A DNA stretch of 64,000 bases, from positions 1 through 64,000 of the forward strand of contig JAZQUG010000047.1 of the NCBI GenBank assembly GCA_045631225.1. Reading direction: 5' to 3'. Both the position numbers and the translations under genes were made by a program. The notes under the pieces were generated by a model. That model searched no databases and had not been told where the DNA came from. It saw only the letters and a list, made by a program, of their open reading frames with translations. Below are positions 1 through 8,466 of this stretch, piece by piece. The DNA comes from Fimenecus sp045631225. Lineage in GTDB: Bacteria; Bacillota; Clostridia; Oscillospirales; Acutalibacteraceae. Positions within the stretch are counted from its first letter, which is position 1, and the number at the start of each line of letters is the position of its first letter.

Positions 1-90
1 GTAATAACCGCAGTTGTTTACTCTTATGGGCACGGTTAAATCTTCAAGATTAGGGTTTTCATCGTCAACATAAGCTACGTTTATATACAT
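1..90 (-). CDS. Partial transcriptional regulator, probably AraC family (N-terminus only)
   Basis: Only the first 30 codons are inside the window; the rest lies beyond position 1. The start is the ATG at 90, preceded by an AAGGAGTG ribosome binding site at 104-97 with 6 nt spacing. The visible N-terminus (MYINVAYVDDENP..., later VNNCGYY) resembles the beginning of the cupin-like sensor domain of AraC-type sugar regulators, but thirty residues cannot prove the family. It is transcribed divergently from the sugar symporter and beta-galactosidase, the usual position for a local sugar-responsive activator. Inference: it controls the galactoside operon. A sigma-A promoter reading toward it is visible at 149-121. 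Confidence 0.55.
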   Translation of the reverse strand, partial: MYINVAYVDDENPNLEDLTVPIRVNNCGYY

Positions 91-120
91 AAAATACACT
101 CCTTATGTGATAATGTATAT

Positions 121-149
121 ATTATACAGTAAAATGTACATGTTATCAA
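121..149 (-). promoter_or_regulatory. Sigma-A type promoter for the leftward regulator
   Basis: On the minus strand TTGATA (149-144) is followed after 17 bp by TATAAT (126-121). It lies about 30 bp upstream of the ATG at 90 of the divergent regulator gene. Hexamers and spacing are close to consensus. Confidence 0.6.
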
Positions 150-194
150 CCTTGATTGAAGTGATTTTGTGCATATTTTGATTGATTTTATTTA

Positions 195-223
195 TTGTTT
201 GTGCATTTTTCATAGTTTATAAT
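195..223 (+). promoter_or_regulatory. Sigma-A type promoter for the galactoside operon
   Basis: TTGTTT (195-200), 17 bp, TATAAT (218-223), about 50 bp before the symporter start. The weak -35 would fit a promoter needing an activator. Just downstream, TTGTG-gttat-CACAA (241-255) is a perfect 5-bp inverted repeat in the leader; it could be an operator or a small RNA hairpin, and nothing here decides between them. Confidence 0.55.
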
Positions 224-274
224 AAAATCACACAATAAATTTGTGGTTATCACAAAAAGAAAAGGGGAAAAATT

Positions 275-1672
275 ATGGAACAGAAAACTTACTTAAAATG
301 GTATCACAAAGTCGGATATGGTTCCGGCGACGTTGCAGGAAACTGCGTGTATGCACTTTTGACAGCATTTATGATGATTTATCTGACTGACACGGTCGGA
401 CTGAGCATGGGTATCGTAAGCACCTTAATTGCGGTATCAAAAATTTTTGACGGTGTATCGGATTTCTTCTTCGGCAGAATGATTGACAAGACTCACTCCA
501 AAATGGGTAAAGCCCGTCCTTGGATGCTCTGGCCTTACATAGGCTGTTCAGTTTCTCTCGTTGCTTGTTTTGCAATTCCTATGAATTGGGGCGAAACAGC
601 ACAGTACATCTTCTTCTTTATCGCTTATACTCTCCTCAATGCAGTATTCTTTACAGCAAATAACATCGCTTATGCATCACTTACAGCTCTTATCACAAAG
701 AACACAAGCGAAAGAGTTCAGCTTGGTTCCTTCCGTTTCATTTTCGCTTTCGGCACAAAGATTATCATTGAAGCTGTTACAATTCAGGCAGTAAGCATGC
801 TTGGTGGCGGTGCTTCAGGTTGGAGAACAATTGCAATTGTATATGCAATCCTCGGTCTTATTGTAAACACAATTTCAGTATTTTCAGTTAAAGAGCTTCC
901 TGAAGCAGACGAAGGCATGGAAAAAGAACGTGAAGAAGAACATAAGCTTACATTCTTCAAATCCTTTGGATTGCTCATGAAGAATAAGTACTATGTTATC
1001 ATCTGTGTAACCTACATTATGACTCAGTTTTACGCTTCCGTTATAGGTATGGGTACTTATTACGCAAAGTATATTCTCGGCAACGAAAATCTTTTCAGCG
1101 ACCTCTCACTTGCAATTAACATAACAATGGTTGTAGCTTTGATTGCACTGCCTATGATTATTCAAAAGATGGGCGGTATGTATAAGCTTAACATTGCCGG
1201 TTACATTCTTGCCACTGTAGGCCGTCTCGGAGTTATGGCTGCAGGTTATATAGGCAGTATTCCTCTTATGCTTGCTTTCACAGCGATTTCAACTTTGGGT
1301 ATTGCACCTTTACAGGGCGATATGAATGCTCTCATCGCTTCCTGCTCCGAATACACCACATTAAAGACCGGTCATAGACTTGACGGTATGATGTATTCCT
1401 GCTCATCACTCGGTATTAAAGTTGGCGGTGCTCTCGGTACAGCTATCTGCGGTTGGCTTCTTGAATTTGCAGGTTATGTTGAAAACGCAGCAGTACAGAC
1501 TCCCGCAACAGTCAATATGCTCCACTTCCTCTATCTCTGGGCTCCTGTAATTATTTGTGCAGTTGTGGCAGTCCTCATTTCACAGCTCAAGGTTGAAAAA
1601 GCAAACAAAGAGCTTCTTGAAAAAAAACATATGACTGAAGATGACGTTAATGTAGTATATGGTAATGTATAA
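275..1672 (+). CDS. GPH-family glycoside:cation symporter
   Basis: A 465-residue polytopic membrane protein of the glycoside-pentoside-hexuronide:cation symporter family (MelB/LacS type, MFS fold). It shows about 12 hydrophobic segments, the early GSGDVAGN stretch near residues 17-24 and the loop DKTHSKMGKARPW near residues 71-83, which matches the conserved cytoplasmic D-x-(T/S)-...-G-(K/R)-(A/F)-RPW signature between helices 2 and 3. There is no C-terminal IIA domain of the LacS kind; the tail is short and charged. RBS AAGGGG at 262-267, 7 nt before the ATG. It is followed 11 nt later by a GH2 beta-galactosidase, so the likely substrate is lactose or another beta-galactoside, imported with a cation and cut in the cytosol. 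Substrate is inferred from context only. Confidence 0.88.
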   Translation: MEQKTYLKWYHKVGYGSGDVAGNCVYALLTAFMMIYLTDTVGLSMGIVSTLIAVSKIFDGVSDFFFGRMIDKTHSKMGKARPWMLWPYIGCSVSLVACFAIPMNWGETAQYIFFFIAYTLLNAVFFTANNIAYASLTALITKNTSERVQLGSFRFIFAFGTKIIIEAVTIQAVSMLGGGASGWRTIAIVYAILGLIVNTISVFSVKELPEADEGMEKEREEEHKLTFFKSFGLLMKNKYYVIICVTYIMTQFYASVIGMGTYYAKYILGNENLFSDLSLAINITMVVALIALPMIIQKMGGMYKLNIAGYILATVGRLGVMAAGYIGSIPLMLAFTAISTLGIAPLQGDMNALIASCSEYTTLKTGHRLDGMMYSCSSLGIKVGGALGTAICGWLLEFAGYVENAAVQTPATVNMLHFLYLWAPVIICAVVAVLISQLKVEKANKELLEKKHMTEDDVNVVYGNV

Positions 1673-1683
1673 AGGTGGTTATT

Positions 1684-4254
1684 ATGAAGGAATTTCAAAG
1701 TTTTGACAGAATTGGTACAACACCTCACAGAAGTTATTATATTCCTTTTGCTGAGGATGACGTAATACGAACAAAGCACAGTATTCTTGACCGAACATCA
1801 AGTTCAAGATTTGCTTCTCTTGATGGTATGTGGCAGATTAAGCAGCTTGACCATGTTGAGGATTTTGACGTAAATGAAATGCTTGGGGACTCTATTCCGG
1901 TTCCTTCATGTGTTCAAATGCATGGCTATGACCATATTCAGTATTTGAACATCAGGTATCCTTTCCCGGTAATGCTCCCACATCTTCCTTATGATAATCC
2001 TTGCTGGCATTATCGCCGTACATTCAACTTAAAAAAACAACCCGGAGAAAAATACTATATTAACTTTGAAGGAGTTGACAGTGCATTCTACATATATATC
2101 AATGGTCAGTTCAAGGGATACTCACAGATATCTCACGCTACAAGTGAATTTGACATTACAGAGCTTGCTGTAAACGGCGAAAATACTATTGATGTTCTTG
2201 TTTTGAAATGGTGTATTTCTACTTATCTTGAGTGTCAGGATAAGTTCCGTTTTTCAGGAATTTTCCGCAGTGTATATATGCTTACCCGTCCGGAAAATCA
2301 TATTACAGACTACAAAATTGAAACTACCTTTGACGGCAATGACGGAGTTTTAACATTTAAAAACGAAAGTGAAATAAATATAAAAGTAGTTTTAGAAAAT
2401 AACAGCGTTATTATTCCGGCAAAGATGAAAGCAGAGATTGTTGTACCTGAGGTTAAGCGTTGGACGGCAGAGACTCCAAATTTATATACTCTTGAGCTTT
2501 ACGCAAACGGAGAAAAAATAATTGAAAGTGTTGGCTTCAGAGAAATAACCATTGATGGCAAAGTATTTAAAATTAATGGGAAAGCTGCAAAACTTAAAGG
2601 TGTAAATCGTCACGATTTCAACTGCGAAACAGCTGCAACTGTCAGCCTTGAAGAAATGGCAAGAGATATTCACCTTATGAAGGAACTGAATGTCAATGCA
2701 GTCAGAACTTCACATTATCCAAACAGTCCTGAGTTTTATTTGTTGTGTGATACATTCGGTATTTATGTTATGGATGAGGCAGACCTTGAAATGCATGGTG
2801 CTTGCAGCCGTGATGGTCGTTATGATATTCCTCTTTGGGAAGAATATGCAGAAAACGAATTTTTTGCCCCCGGTATCACCGACAGACACGCTGCATTAGT
2901 GGAACGTGATAAAAACAGACCAAGCGTTATTATATGGTCCCTCGGTAACGAAAGTTCTTTCGGAAAAGCATTTTTTGAAGGTGCTAATTATATTAAGAAT
3001 CATGATAAAACACGACCTGTTCATTACGAAGGATTACAGTGCGCTGACCCTAAATACTACTATACTGAGCTTGTTGACATAGTAAGTATGATGTATCCAA
3101 GCTTTGAAAAAATCCGTGAAGATGTGCTTGATAACCCTAAAGAAACTCGTCCGTTTGTTCTTTGCGAGTACACCCACGCAATGGGAAATAGCTGTGGTGA
3201 TATTGCTGAATATTGGGATATGATTTACAACAACGAACAAATGATGGGCGGATTTGTCTGGGAATGGGCAGACCACGGTATCAAGACAGATAAAGGCTTC
3301 CTTTATGGCGGTGACTTTAAAGAACCTGAGCATGACGGAAACTTCTGTGCAGACGGTTTGTTGACACCTGACAGAAAAATAAAATCAAATGCACTTGAAA
3401 TGAAGGCAGTATATGGTGGTAAAACAAAATCTGAAGTTCGCATTGTTGATATTCCTGCAAGTACATATAAGTTTTCATCAGCAATTGATATCCAAGTAAA
3501 TGAGCATACCGGTGAAATCACATCAATAAAGGCAGACGGTAAAGAAGTTCTTCGTACACCTATGCATTTCAATATTACTCGTTATACCGATAATGACCGT
3601 GACATCGTTCCTCATTGGATTGGCAGATGCCATCTTGATGCATGTAGACCTCACATATTCTCTTGTGAAAAGAGTGAGAATTCATATAAATTTAAAGGAT
3701 GTCTTGCTGCTAACTGCTTGATGCCTGCCGCTGAATTTGAGTTAATGTATGAGGTTGCAGGAAATGTTCTTACAGCAACTATTGAATATAAGTTAGCAGA
3801 CTATGTTGAACGATTCCCTCGTTTCGGTATTGAGTTCGGTGTGGATAAAGCACACGGAAACTTCTCATACGCAGGTTTTGGTCCTACAGAGAGTTATGTG
3901 GATAAACACGTTGCTTGTGAATATGGCTATTATGTAAGCTCTGCAGAAGAAAACTATGACCATAAGTATATCCGTCCTCAGGAATCAGGCAGTCATTATG
4001 CCTGCAAATATATGGCAGTAAAGGATTTGTTCAAGGTGACGGCTGAACAGCCCTTCTCCTTCTCAGTAAATCCCTATACAACAAAACAGCTTTGTGAAAC
4101 TCTTCACTCATTTGAGCTTGAAGAAAATGACTTTGTAAATGTATGTGTTGACCTTGCAATGAGAGGTGTAGGCTCACATTCCTGCGGTCCTGAATTACCT
4201 GAAGAATATGAGATTCCCAAAACATACAAAAATACTTTTAAGTTTACATTCTAA
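1684..4254 (+). CDS. GH2 family beta-galactosidase (LacZ-type)
   Basis: 856 residues, cytoplasmic (no signal peptide). Hydrolyses terminal beta-galactosides delivered by the upstream symporter. GH2 architecture is clear: N-terminal sugar-binding jelly roll (about 40-210), immunoglobulin-like domain (about 210-290), TIM barrel beginning at GVNRHDF (about 300), and a C-terminal beta-galactosidase small-chain region (about 610-850). Acid/base Glu is E423 in WSLGNES and the nucleophile is E495 in FVLCEYTHAMGN; both motifs are intact. A GTG at 1675 is in frame, but the ATG at 1684 sits 5 nt after AAAGGTGG (1671-1678) and is the better start. Length is shorter than E. coli LacZ (about 1020) and typical of the clostridial form. 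A strong terminator follows at 4310-4345. Confidence 0.9.
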   Translation: MKEFQSFDRIGTTPHRSYYIPFAEDDVIRTKHSILDRTSSSRFASLDGMWQIKQLDHVEDFDVNEMLGDSIPVPSCVQMHGYDHIQYLNIRYPFPVMLPHLPYDNPCWHYRRTFNLKKQPGEKYYINFEGVDSAFYIYINGQFKGYSQISHATSEFDITELAVNGENTIDVLVLKWCISTYLECQDKFRFSGIFRSVYMLTRPENHITDYKIETTFDGNDGVLTFKNESEINIKVVLENNSVIIPAKMKAEIVVPEVKRWTAETPNLYTLELYANGEKIIESVGFREITIDGKVFKINGKAAKLKGVNRHDFNCETAATVSLEEMARDIHLMKELNVNAVRTSHYPNSPEFYLLCDTFGIYVMDEADLEMHGACSRDGRYDIPLWEEYAENEFFAPGITDRHAALVERDKNRPSVIIWSLGNESSFGKAFFEGANYIKNHDKTRPVHYEGLQCADPKYYYTELVDIVSMMYPSFEKIREDVLDNPKETRPFVLCEYTHAMGNSCGDIAEYWDMIYNNEQMMGGFVWEWADHGIKTDKGFLYGGDFKEPEHDGNFCADGLLTPDRKIKSNALEMKAVYGGKTKSEVRIVDIPASTYKFSSAIDIQVNEHTGEITSIKADGKEVLRTPMHFNITRYTDNDRDIVPHWIGRCHLDACRPHIFSCEKSENSYKFKGCLAANCLMPAAEFELMYEVAGNVLTATIEYKLADYVERFPRFGIEFGVDKAHGNFSYAGFGPTESYVDKHVACEYGYYVSSAEENYDHKYIRPQESGSHYACKYMAVKDLFKVTAEQPFSFSVNPYTTKQLCETLHSFELEENDFVNVCVDLAMRGVGSHSCGPELPEEYEIPKTYKNTFKFTF

Positions 4255-4309
4255 ATATACAGAAAATCCTGTTTGATGCAGTTTTATAACCTATACGACA
4301 GCAAGAAAA

Positions 4310-4345
4310 CTCGGGGACACTCATCAACGGTGTCTCCGAGTTTTT
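4310..4345 (+). terminator. Rho-independent terminator of the galactoside operon
   Basis: CTCGGGGACAC (4310-4320) pairs with GTGTCTCCGAG (4330-4340), 11 bp with one G-U pair and a 9-nt loop, followed by TTTTT. It separates the beta-galactosidase from the pyrophosphatase. Confidence 0.9.
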
Positions 4346-4384
4346 ATTAAAACCACATCAAAAAAATTGTAAAGGAGATAAAAT

Positions 4385-5998
4385 ATGGAACCGATTTATG
4401 TTACGGGACATCAGAATCCTGATACGGATTCAATAGTTGCCGCTATCGCATATGCCTCCTTAAGGAATGCGTTGGGTGACAAAGAATACACAGCAGCTTG
4501 CTTAGGTCGTGTATCTGATGAAACACAATTAGTTTTGAACCATTTCGGTTTTGAGCCTCCTGCATTAATAACTAATGTATACACACAGGTTCAGGATCTT
4601 GATTTTGATAAACCGCCCATTCTTAATGCAGGTGTCACCGTTGACAGGGCGTGGAATGAGCTTCAGGAACGAAAGGAGCTGCGAGCAATTCCTGTTGCAA
4701 ATGATGACGGAACCTTACTTGGATTAATCTCACGAGAAGACATTGCAAGCTATAATATGGGGCTTAACAATTCAAGCGCTCTTAATAAAGTGCCTTTGTT
4801 TAACGTGCTGTCAGTGCTTGAGGGTAAGGTAATTAACGATGCAGGTGAATATCTTGACACCGTATCGGGCGAGGTTGTACTTGCGATTCCCGAAAGCAGG
4901 GGCCCCGGTATGTTTTCAAACAGTGACTGTGTAATGATTTGCGGACATCAGCCCGATATAATCCGAAAGGCTCTTGAAAACAACATAAACTGTCTTATTC
5001 TTTGCAAAACAGAGTTGCCGTCTGAGCTTGCAGAAATCAAGACTGATACTTGCATTATATACACACCTTACGATGCCTATAAAGCAACAAGACTTATTTT
5101 TCAGTCCACTCCCATTGGAAGAATTTGTTTAAGAAAAGATTTGGTAAGCTTCCATTTAGAGGACAGAGTTGACCTTGTAAAGGAAATGGTATGGAAATAC
5201 AGAAAGCCCTGCTATGCAATCCTTGATGAAAAAGAGAAGATTGTCGGTATACTTACAAGATATCATTTGCTTCGTCCGAGAAGAAAGCGTGTGGTTCTTG
5301 TCGACCATAATGAAGCCTCGCAATCTGTACCCGGTCTTGAGGAAGCTGATATTCTTGAAATAATTGACCATCACCGTTTGGCTGACATTCAGACAGCTAA
5401 CCCCATTTTTGTCAGAAATGAGCCCGTTGGTTCCACAAATACAATAATTGCCTCTATGTTTCAGGATAAGGGATTGATACCTTCTGAAAAGCTGGCAGGT
5501 ATGATGGCTGCGGCGATTTTGTCAGATACAGTAATGTTCAAATCACCCACTTGTACCGTCAGAGATATTCGCACCGCTGAAAGAATGGCTCGAATTGCCA
5601 ATGTTTCTTTGGATGAGCTTGGAGAAAAGATTTTCTCTGAATCTGTGGAAGGCAAAACGGCAGACGAATTATTACATACTGACTATAAGGAATTCCATAT
5701 TGCGGGTCACGATTTAGCTGTTTCGCAGGTTACCTGTCTTGACAGTGCAGCCATACTTCAAAGGAAAGACGAGCTGCTCGCACAAATGAAGACTATTGCA
5801 AGTGAAAGCAATGCTTCATTTGTTATATTAATGCTGACAGATGTTCTTTTAGAGGGAAGCTACCTGTTGTACGTCGGGGATGGCGATATTATAAGCCAGG
5901 CTTTTGATGTGATTCCGAAAGACAACGAGGTATTCTTGCCCAATGTTATGAGCCGAAAAAAACAGATTATTCCCAGTTTATCAGCATTGTGGGGTTAA
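4385..5998 (+). CDS. ppaC: Manganese-dependent inorganic pyrophosphatase, family II with regulatory CBS-DRTGG-CBS insert
   Basis: 537 residues. Splits pyrophosphate into two phosphates in the cytosol. The DHH-family active-site motifs are present: GHQNPDTDS (8-16), VLVDHNE (303-309) and IIDHH (326-330), with LSDT near residue 380 and the C-terminal DHHA2 domain after about 410. Between the first motif and the rest of the catalytic core lies an insert of roughly 230 residues carrying CBS motifs (about 65-125 and 250-300) around a DRTGG-like region. Such inserts are known to make these enzymes adenine-nucleotide regulated. Clean RBS AAAGGAG at 4371-4377. It stands alone between a terminator and mgsA, in a block of phosphate genes. 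Confidence 0.92.
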   Translation: MEPIYVTGHQNPDTDSIVAAIAYASLRNALGDKEYTAACLGRVSDETQLVLNHFGFEPPALITNVYTQVQDLDFDKPPILNAGVTVDRAWNELQERKELRAIPVANDDGTLLGLISREDIASYNMGLNNSSALNKVPLFNVLSVLEGKVINDAGEYLDTVSGEVVLAIPESRGPGMFSNSDCVMICGHQPDIIRKALENNINCLILCKTELPSELAEIKTDTCIIYTPYDAYKATRLIFQSTPIGRICLRKDLVSFHLEDRVDLVKEMVWKYRKPCYAILDEKEKIVGILTRYHLLRPRRKRVVLVDHNEASQSVPGLEEADILEIIDHHRLADIQTANPIFVRNEPVGSTNTIIASMFQDKGLIPSEKLAGMMAAAILSDTVMFKSPTCTVRDIRTAERMARIANVSLDELGEKIFSESVEGKTADELLHTDYKEFHIAGHDLAVSQVTCLDSAAILQRKDELLAQMKTIASESNASFVILMLTDVLLEGSYLLYVGDGDIISQAFDVIPKDNEVFLPNVMSRKKQIIPSLSALWG

Positions 5999-6154
5999 TA
6001 AAATCCTTTGGTAAAGTGTTATGCTAATAGGAATGAATACTATTAATACAGTACTAAACTAATTACATATTAAGTTTTGATGTGTGTTGAATAATAAAAA
6101 TTTGGAGATGCCACATTATATGGCACGTCCATACTACGTGAAAGGAAAAATAAA

Positions 6155-6562
6155 ATGAAAATCGCATTAATTGCACATGACAAAAAGAAAAATGAAATTA
6201 TTGAATTGGCAAAGAAGTATAAAGATGTTCTTGCTAAATATGACCTTTATGCAACAGGTACTACTGGAACACTTATTATGGGTGAAACAGGTCTTAAAAT
6301 TGTACGAATGAAGAGTGGTCCTAAAGGTGGTGACCAACAAATCGGTGCTATGCTTGCAAACGGTGAGCTTGACCTTATTGTTTTCCTTCGTGACCCGTTG
6401 ACTGCACAACCTCATGAGCCTGATGTTTCTGCACTCCTCCGTTTAGGTGATGTACAGAGAATACCTCTTGCTACAAATGTCAACAGTGCAACTATTATGT
6501 TGGAGGCATTAAAGGATGAAACATTTTTCGATATGGTAAAAGGCTCTAACCCTGACGATTAA
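6155..6562 (+). CDS. mgsA: Methylglyoxal synthase
   Basis: 135 residues, usual length. Converts dihydroxyacetone phosphate into methylglyoxal and inorganic phosphate, a bypass of lower glycolysis used when phosphate is short. Catalytic and binding residues known from the E. coli enzyme are visible: H8 in IAHD, the phosphate loop GTTGT (35-39), KGGDQQ with D60, and RDPL...PHEPD with D80, H87 and D90. RBS AAAGG about 6 nt before the ATG. A small hairpin (TGCCA at 6109-6113 with TGGCA at 6121-6125) lies in the leader but lacks a T-tract. A terminator follows at 6589. The gene directly precedes the pst-pho operon. Confidence 0.95.
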   Translation: MKIALIAHDKKKNEIIELAKKYKDVLAKYDLYATGTTGTLIMGETGLKIVRMKSGPKGGDQQIGAMLANGELDLIVFLRDPLTAQPHEPDVSALLRLGDVQRIPLATNVNSATIMLEALKDETFFDMVKGSNPDD

Positions 6563-6588
6563 ATATCATTCGTTTAAATAAAACTGAT

Positions 6589-6620
6589 GCGTTACTTCAT
6601 TGCAAGTGACGCTTTTATTT
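6589..6620 (+). terminator. Rho-independent terminator after mgsA
   Basis: GCGTTACTT (6589-6597) pairs with AAGTGACGC (6604-6612), one G-U pair, followed by a T-rich tail. The tail overlaps the first TTTAC element of a possible PhoP box. Confidence 0.85.
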
Positions 6621-6674
6621 TTACTTCGATTTTACACCGATTTGGTTATGGATTTTACATAAGGAAGATAAAAT
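6620..6674 (+). promoter_or_regulatory. Candidate PhoP-box promoter of the pst-pho operon
   Basis: TTTAC occurs at 6620-6624, 6631-6635 and 6654-6658. The first two are exactly 11 bp apart and the third is 23 bp further, close to two turns. Bacillus PhoP sites are TT(A/C/T)ACA-like repeats with 11-bp spacing. TAAAAT at 6669-6674 could be the -10 element, with no good -35, as expected of an activated promoter. The genes downstream are the phosphate regulon. Inference, not proven. Confidence 0.45.
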
Positions 6675-6737
6675 GTAACCGTCGTCAAGAGAAACGACAA
6701 ATAAAAACTAACAATAAATCTAAAGGAGATTTTGAAA

Positions 6738-7538
6738 ATGAAAAAGATTATCAGTTTAATCGCGGTAGTATTAATTATGGCGTGTGCCCTCACCGCTTGT
6801 GGCGGTAATAAGGAAGCAGTTGCTACCGACGGTTCAACATCAATGAATAAGGTTATCGGTGCTTTAGGTGAAGCATTTGAAACAGACACAGGCATTACAG
6901 TAACATATAACGCAACAGGTTCAGGTGCAGGTATTCAGGCTGTTCAGGAAGGTAGATGTGACATTGGTCTTGCAAGTCGTAATCTTAAAGATGAAGAAAA
7001 GGCAAATGGTCTTGAAGAAACTATTCTCGCTTATGATGGTATTGCAATTATCGTTAACCCTGCAAACCCTGTAAAAGACCTTGATGTAGAAACAATCGCA
7101 AAAATCTACACAGGTGAAATCAAGAATTGGAAAGAAGTTGGCGGTAACGATGCTGAAATCGTACTTATCGGTCGTGAAGCAGGCAGCGGTACAAGAGACG
7201 GTTTTGAATCAATTACAGATACCGAAGACAAATGTGCATACCGTCAGGAACTTACATCAACAGGTGACGTTATCACAACTGTTGCAAGTAACCCTAACGC
7301 AATTGGTTATGCTTCTCTTGCATCAGTAAAAGATACTGTAAAAGCTCTCACTGTTGATGGTGTAGCTCCAAGCGAAGCAACAATCAAAGATGGTAGTTAT
7401 GTGATTCAGCGTCCATTCGTACTTGTAACAAAAAAGGATACCGCTCTTTCAGAAAATGCACAGGAATTCTTCGATTTCATCACTTCAGAAGCAGCACACG
7501 AGATTATCACATCAGCAAGTGTTGTTCCTGCTAACTAA
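6738..7538 (+). CDS. pstS: Phosphate ABC transporter substrate-binding lipoprotein PstS
   Basis: 266 residues. Binds phosphate outside the membrane and hands it to PstCA. Signal peptide with lipobox LTAC; the lipidated residue is C21. The phosphate-binding loops of the PstS family are present: DGSTSM (about 31-36), the ATGSGAGI stretch near 60, and REAGSGTRDGF near 146, which supplies Ser/Thr/Arg contacts. An in-frame TTG at 6732 is too close to AAAGGAG (6722-6728); the ATG at 6738, 9 nt beyond it, is preferred. First gene of pstSCAB-phoU-phoPR. Expected to be the most highly expressed member; a hairpin follows the stop codon. Confidence 0.95.
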   Translation: MKKIISLIAVVLIMACALTACGGNKEAVATDGSTSMNKVIGALGEAFETDTGITVTYNATGSGAGIQAVQEGRCDIGLASRNLKDEEKANGLEETILAYDGIAIIVNPANPVKDLDVETIAKIYTGEIKNWKEVGGNDAEIVLIGREAGSGTRDGFESITDTEDKCAYRQELTSTGDVITTVASNPNAIGYASLASVKDTVKALTVDGVAPSEATIKDGSYVIQRPFVLVTKKDTALSENAQEFFDFITSEAAHEIITSASVVPAN

Positions 7539-7545
7539 GTATTTT

Positions 7546-7573
7546 GAGCGACGGTGATTATCTGCCGCCGCTT
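7546..7573 (+). promoter_or_regulatory. Hairpin in the pstS-pstC gap
   Basis: An 9-bp imperfect stem (arms 7546-7554 and 7565-7573, one A-C mismatch and one G-U pair, 10-nt loop) starts 8 nt after the pstS stop. There is no T-tract, so it is more likely an RNA-processing or 3'-stabilising element, or a partial attenuator, than a full terminator. Confidence 0.45.
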
Positions 7574-7592
7574 ATTCCCATTGAGGTATTAT

Positions 7593-8465
7593 ATGAACAA
7601 AAAACGATTATTTGAAAATATCATACACGGAATTTTTCTTGTGTTGGGACTGATAACTGTTGGTTGTGTTCTGCTCATTACTGTGTATCTTATTATATCA
7701 GGTTTGCCTGCAATTAAAGAAATTGGTTTATTTGATTTCTTGTTCGGAAAAGAGTGGGCATCTACGGCAGAAGAGCCTAAATACGGAATATTACCTTTCA
7801 TATTGACAAGTGTGTATGGCACAGCAGGAGCAATACTGATAGGAGTACCTATAGGCTTTTTTACAGCGGTTTATCTTTCAAAAGTTGCAAACAAAAGGGT
7901 TCGCTCAGTAGTGGAATCCGCAATCAATCTTCTTGCAGGTATTCCGTCGGTTGTATACGGCCTTGTTGGTATGCTTGTGCTTGTACCTGCAATCAGAGAA
8001 ATATTCAATATTCCTGACGGTGCCAGCTTGCTTGCGGCAATTATTGTTCTTGCAATTATGATACTTCCTAATATTATTAAAGTATCAATCACAGCTCTTG
8101 ATGCTGTTCCAAAGGAATATGAGGACGCTTCCCTTGCTTTAGGTGCTACTGATACTGAAACATATTTTAAAGTTTCAGTACCAGCCGCAAAAAGTGGCAT
8201 TGCTGCAGCCGTTGTACTGGGTGTAGGTCGTGCTATCGGTGAGGCAATGGCAGTTATGATGGTAGCGGGCAATGTAGCAAATATGCCTTCTCTGTTTCAG
8301 AGCGTTCGTTTCCTTACAACAGCAGTGGCAAGTGAAATGGCATATTCAAGTCCCGGTAGTTTGCAAAGAAACGCCTTGTTCTCTATCGCACTTGTACTCT
8401 TCCTGTTTATTATGCTCATTAATGCTACGCTTAACTTTTTCTTAAAGCGAGATAAGGAGAAATAA
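7593..8465 (+). CDS. pstC: Phosphate ABC transporter permease PstC
   Basis: 290 residues, integral membrane permease that pairs with PstA to form the phosphate channel. Six hydrophobic segments are visible, and the ABC-permease EAA loop region reads as YEDASLALGAT followed by the conserved AVVLGVGRAIGEAMAV stretch. A GTG further upstream (7554) is in frame, but it falls inside the intergenic hairpin and lacks a ribosome binding site; the ATG at 7593 follows GAGG at 7583-7586 with 6 nt spacing. The stop codon is one base before the pstA start, so the two are translationally coupled. Confidence 0.93.
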   Translation: MNKKRLFENIIHGIFLVLGLITVGCVLLITVYLIISGLPAIKEIGLFDFLFGKEWASTAEEPKYGILPFILTSVYGTAGAILIGVPIGFFTAVYLSKVANKRVRSVVESAINLLAGIPSVVYGLVGMLVLVPAIREIFNIPDGASLLAAIIVLAIMILPNIIKVSITALDAVPKEYEDASLALGATDTETYFKVSVPAAKSGIAAAVVLGVGRAIGEAMAVMMVAGNVANMPSLFQSVRFLTTAVASEMAYSSPGSLQRNALFSIALVLFLFIMLINATLNFFLKRDKEK

Positions 8466-8466
8466 G

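Noticed and set aside
6101..6130. Terminator or riboswitch before mgsA
   Set aside because: The 5-bp hairpin TGCCA/TGGCA is too small and has no T-tract; no riboswitch structure is evident.
7554..7592. Longer PstC starting at GTG 7554
   Set aside because: The extension would be translated through the hairpin and has no ribosome binding site; the ATG at 7593 does.
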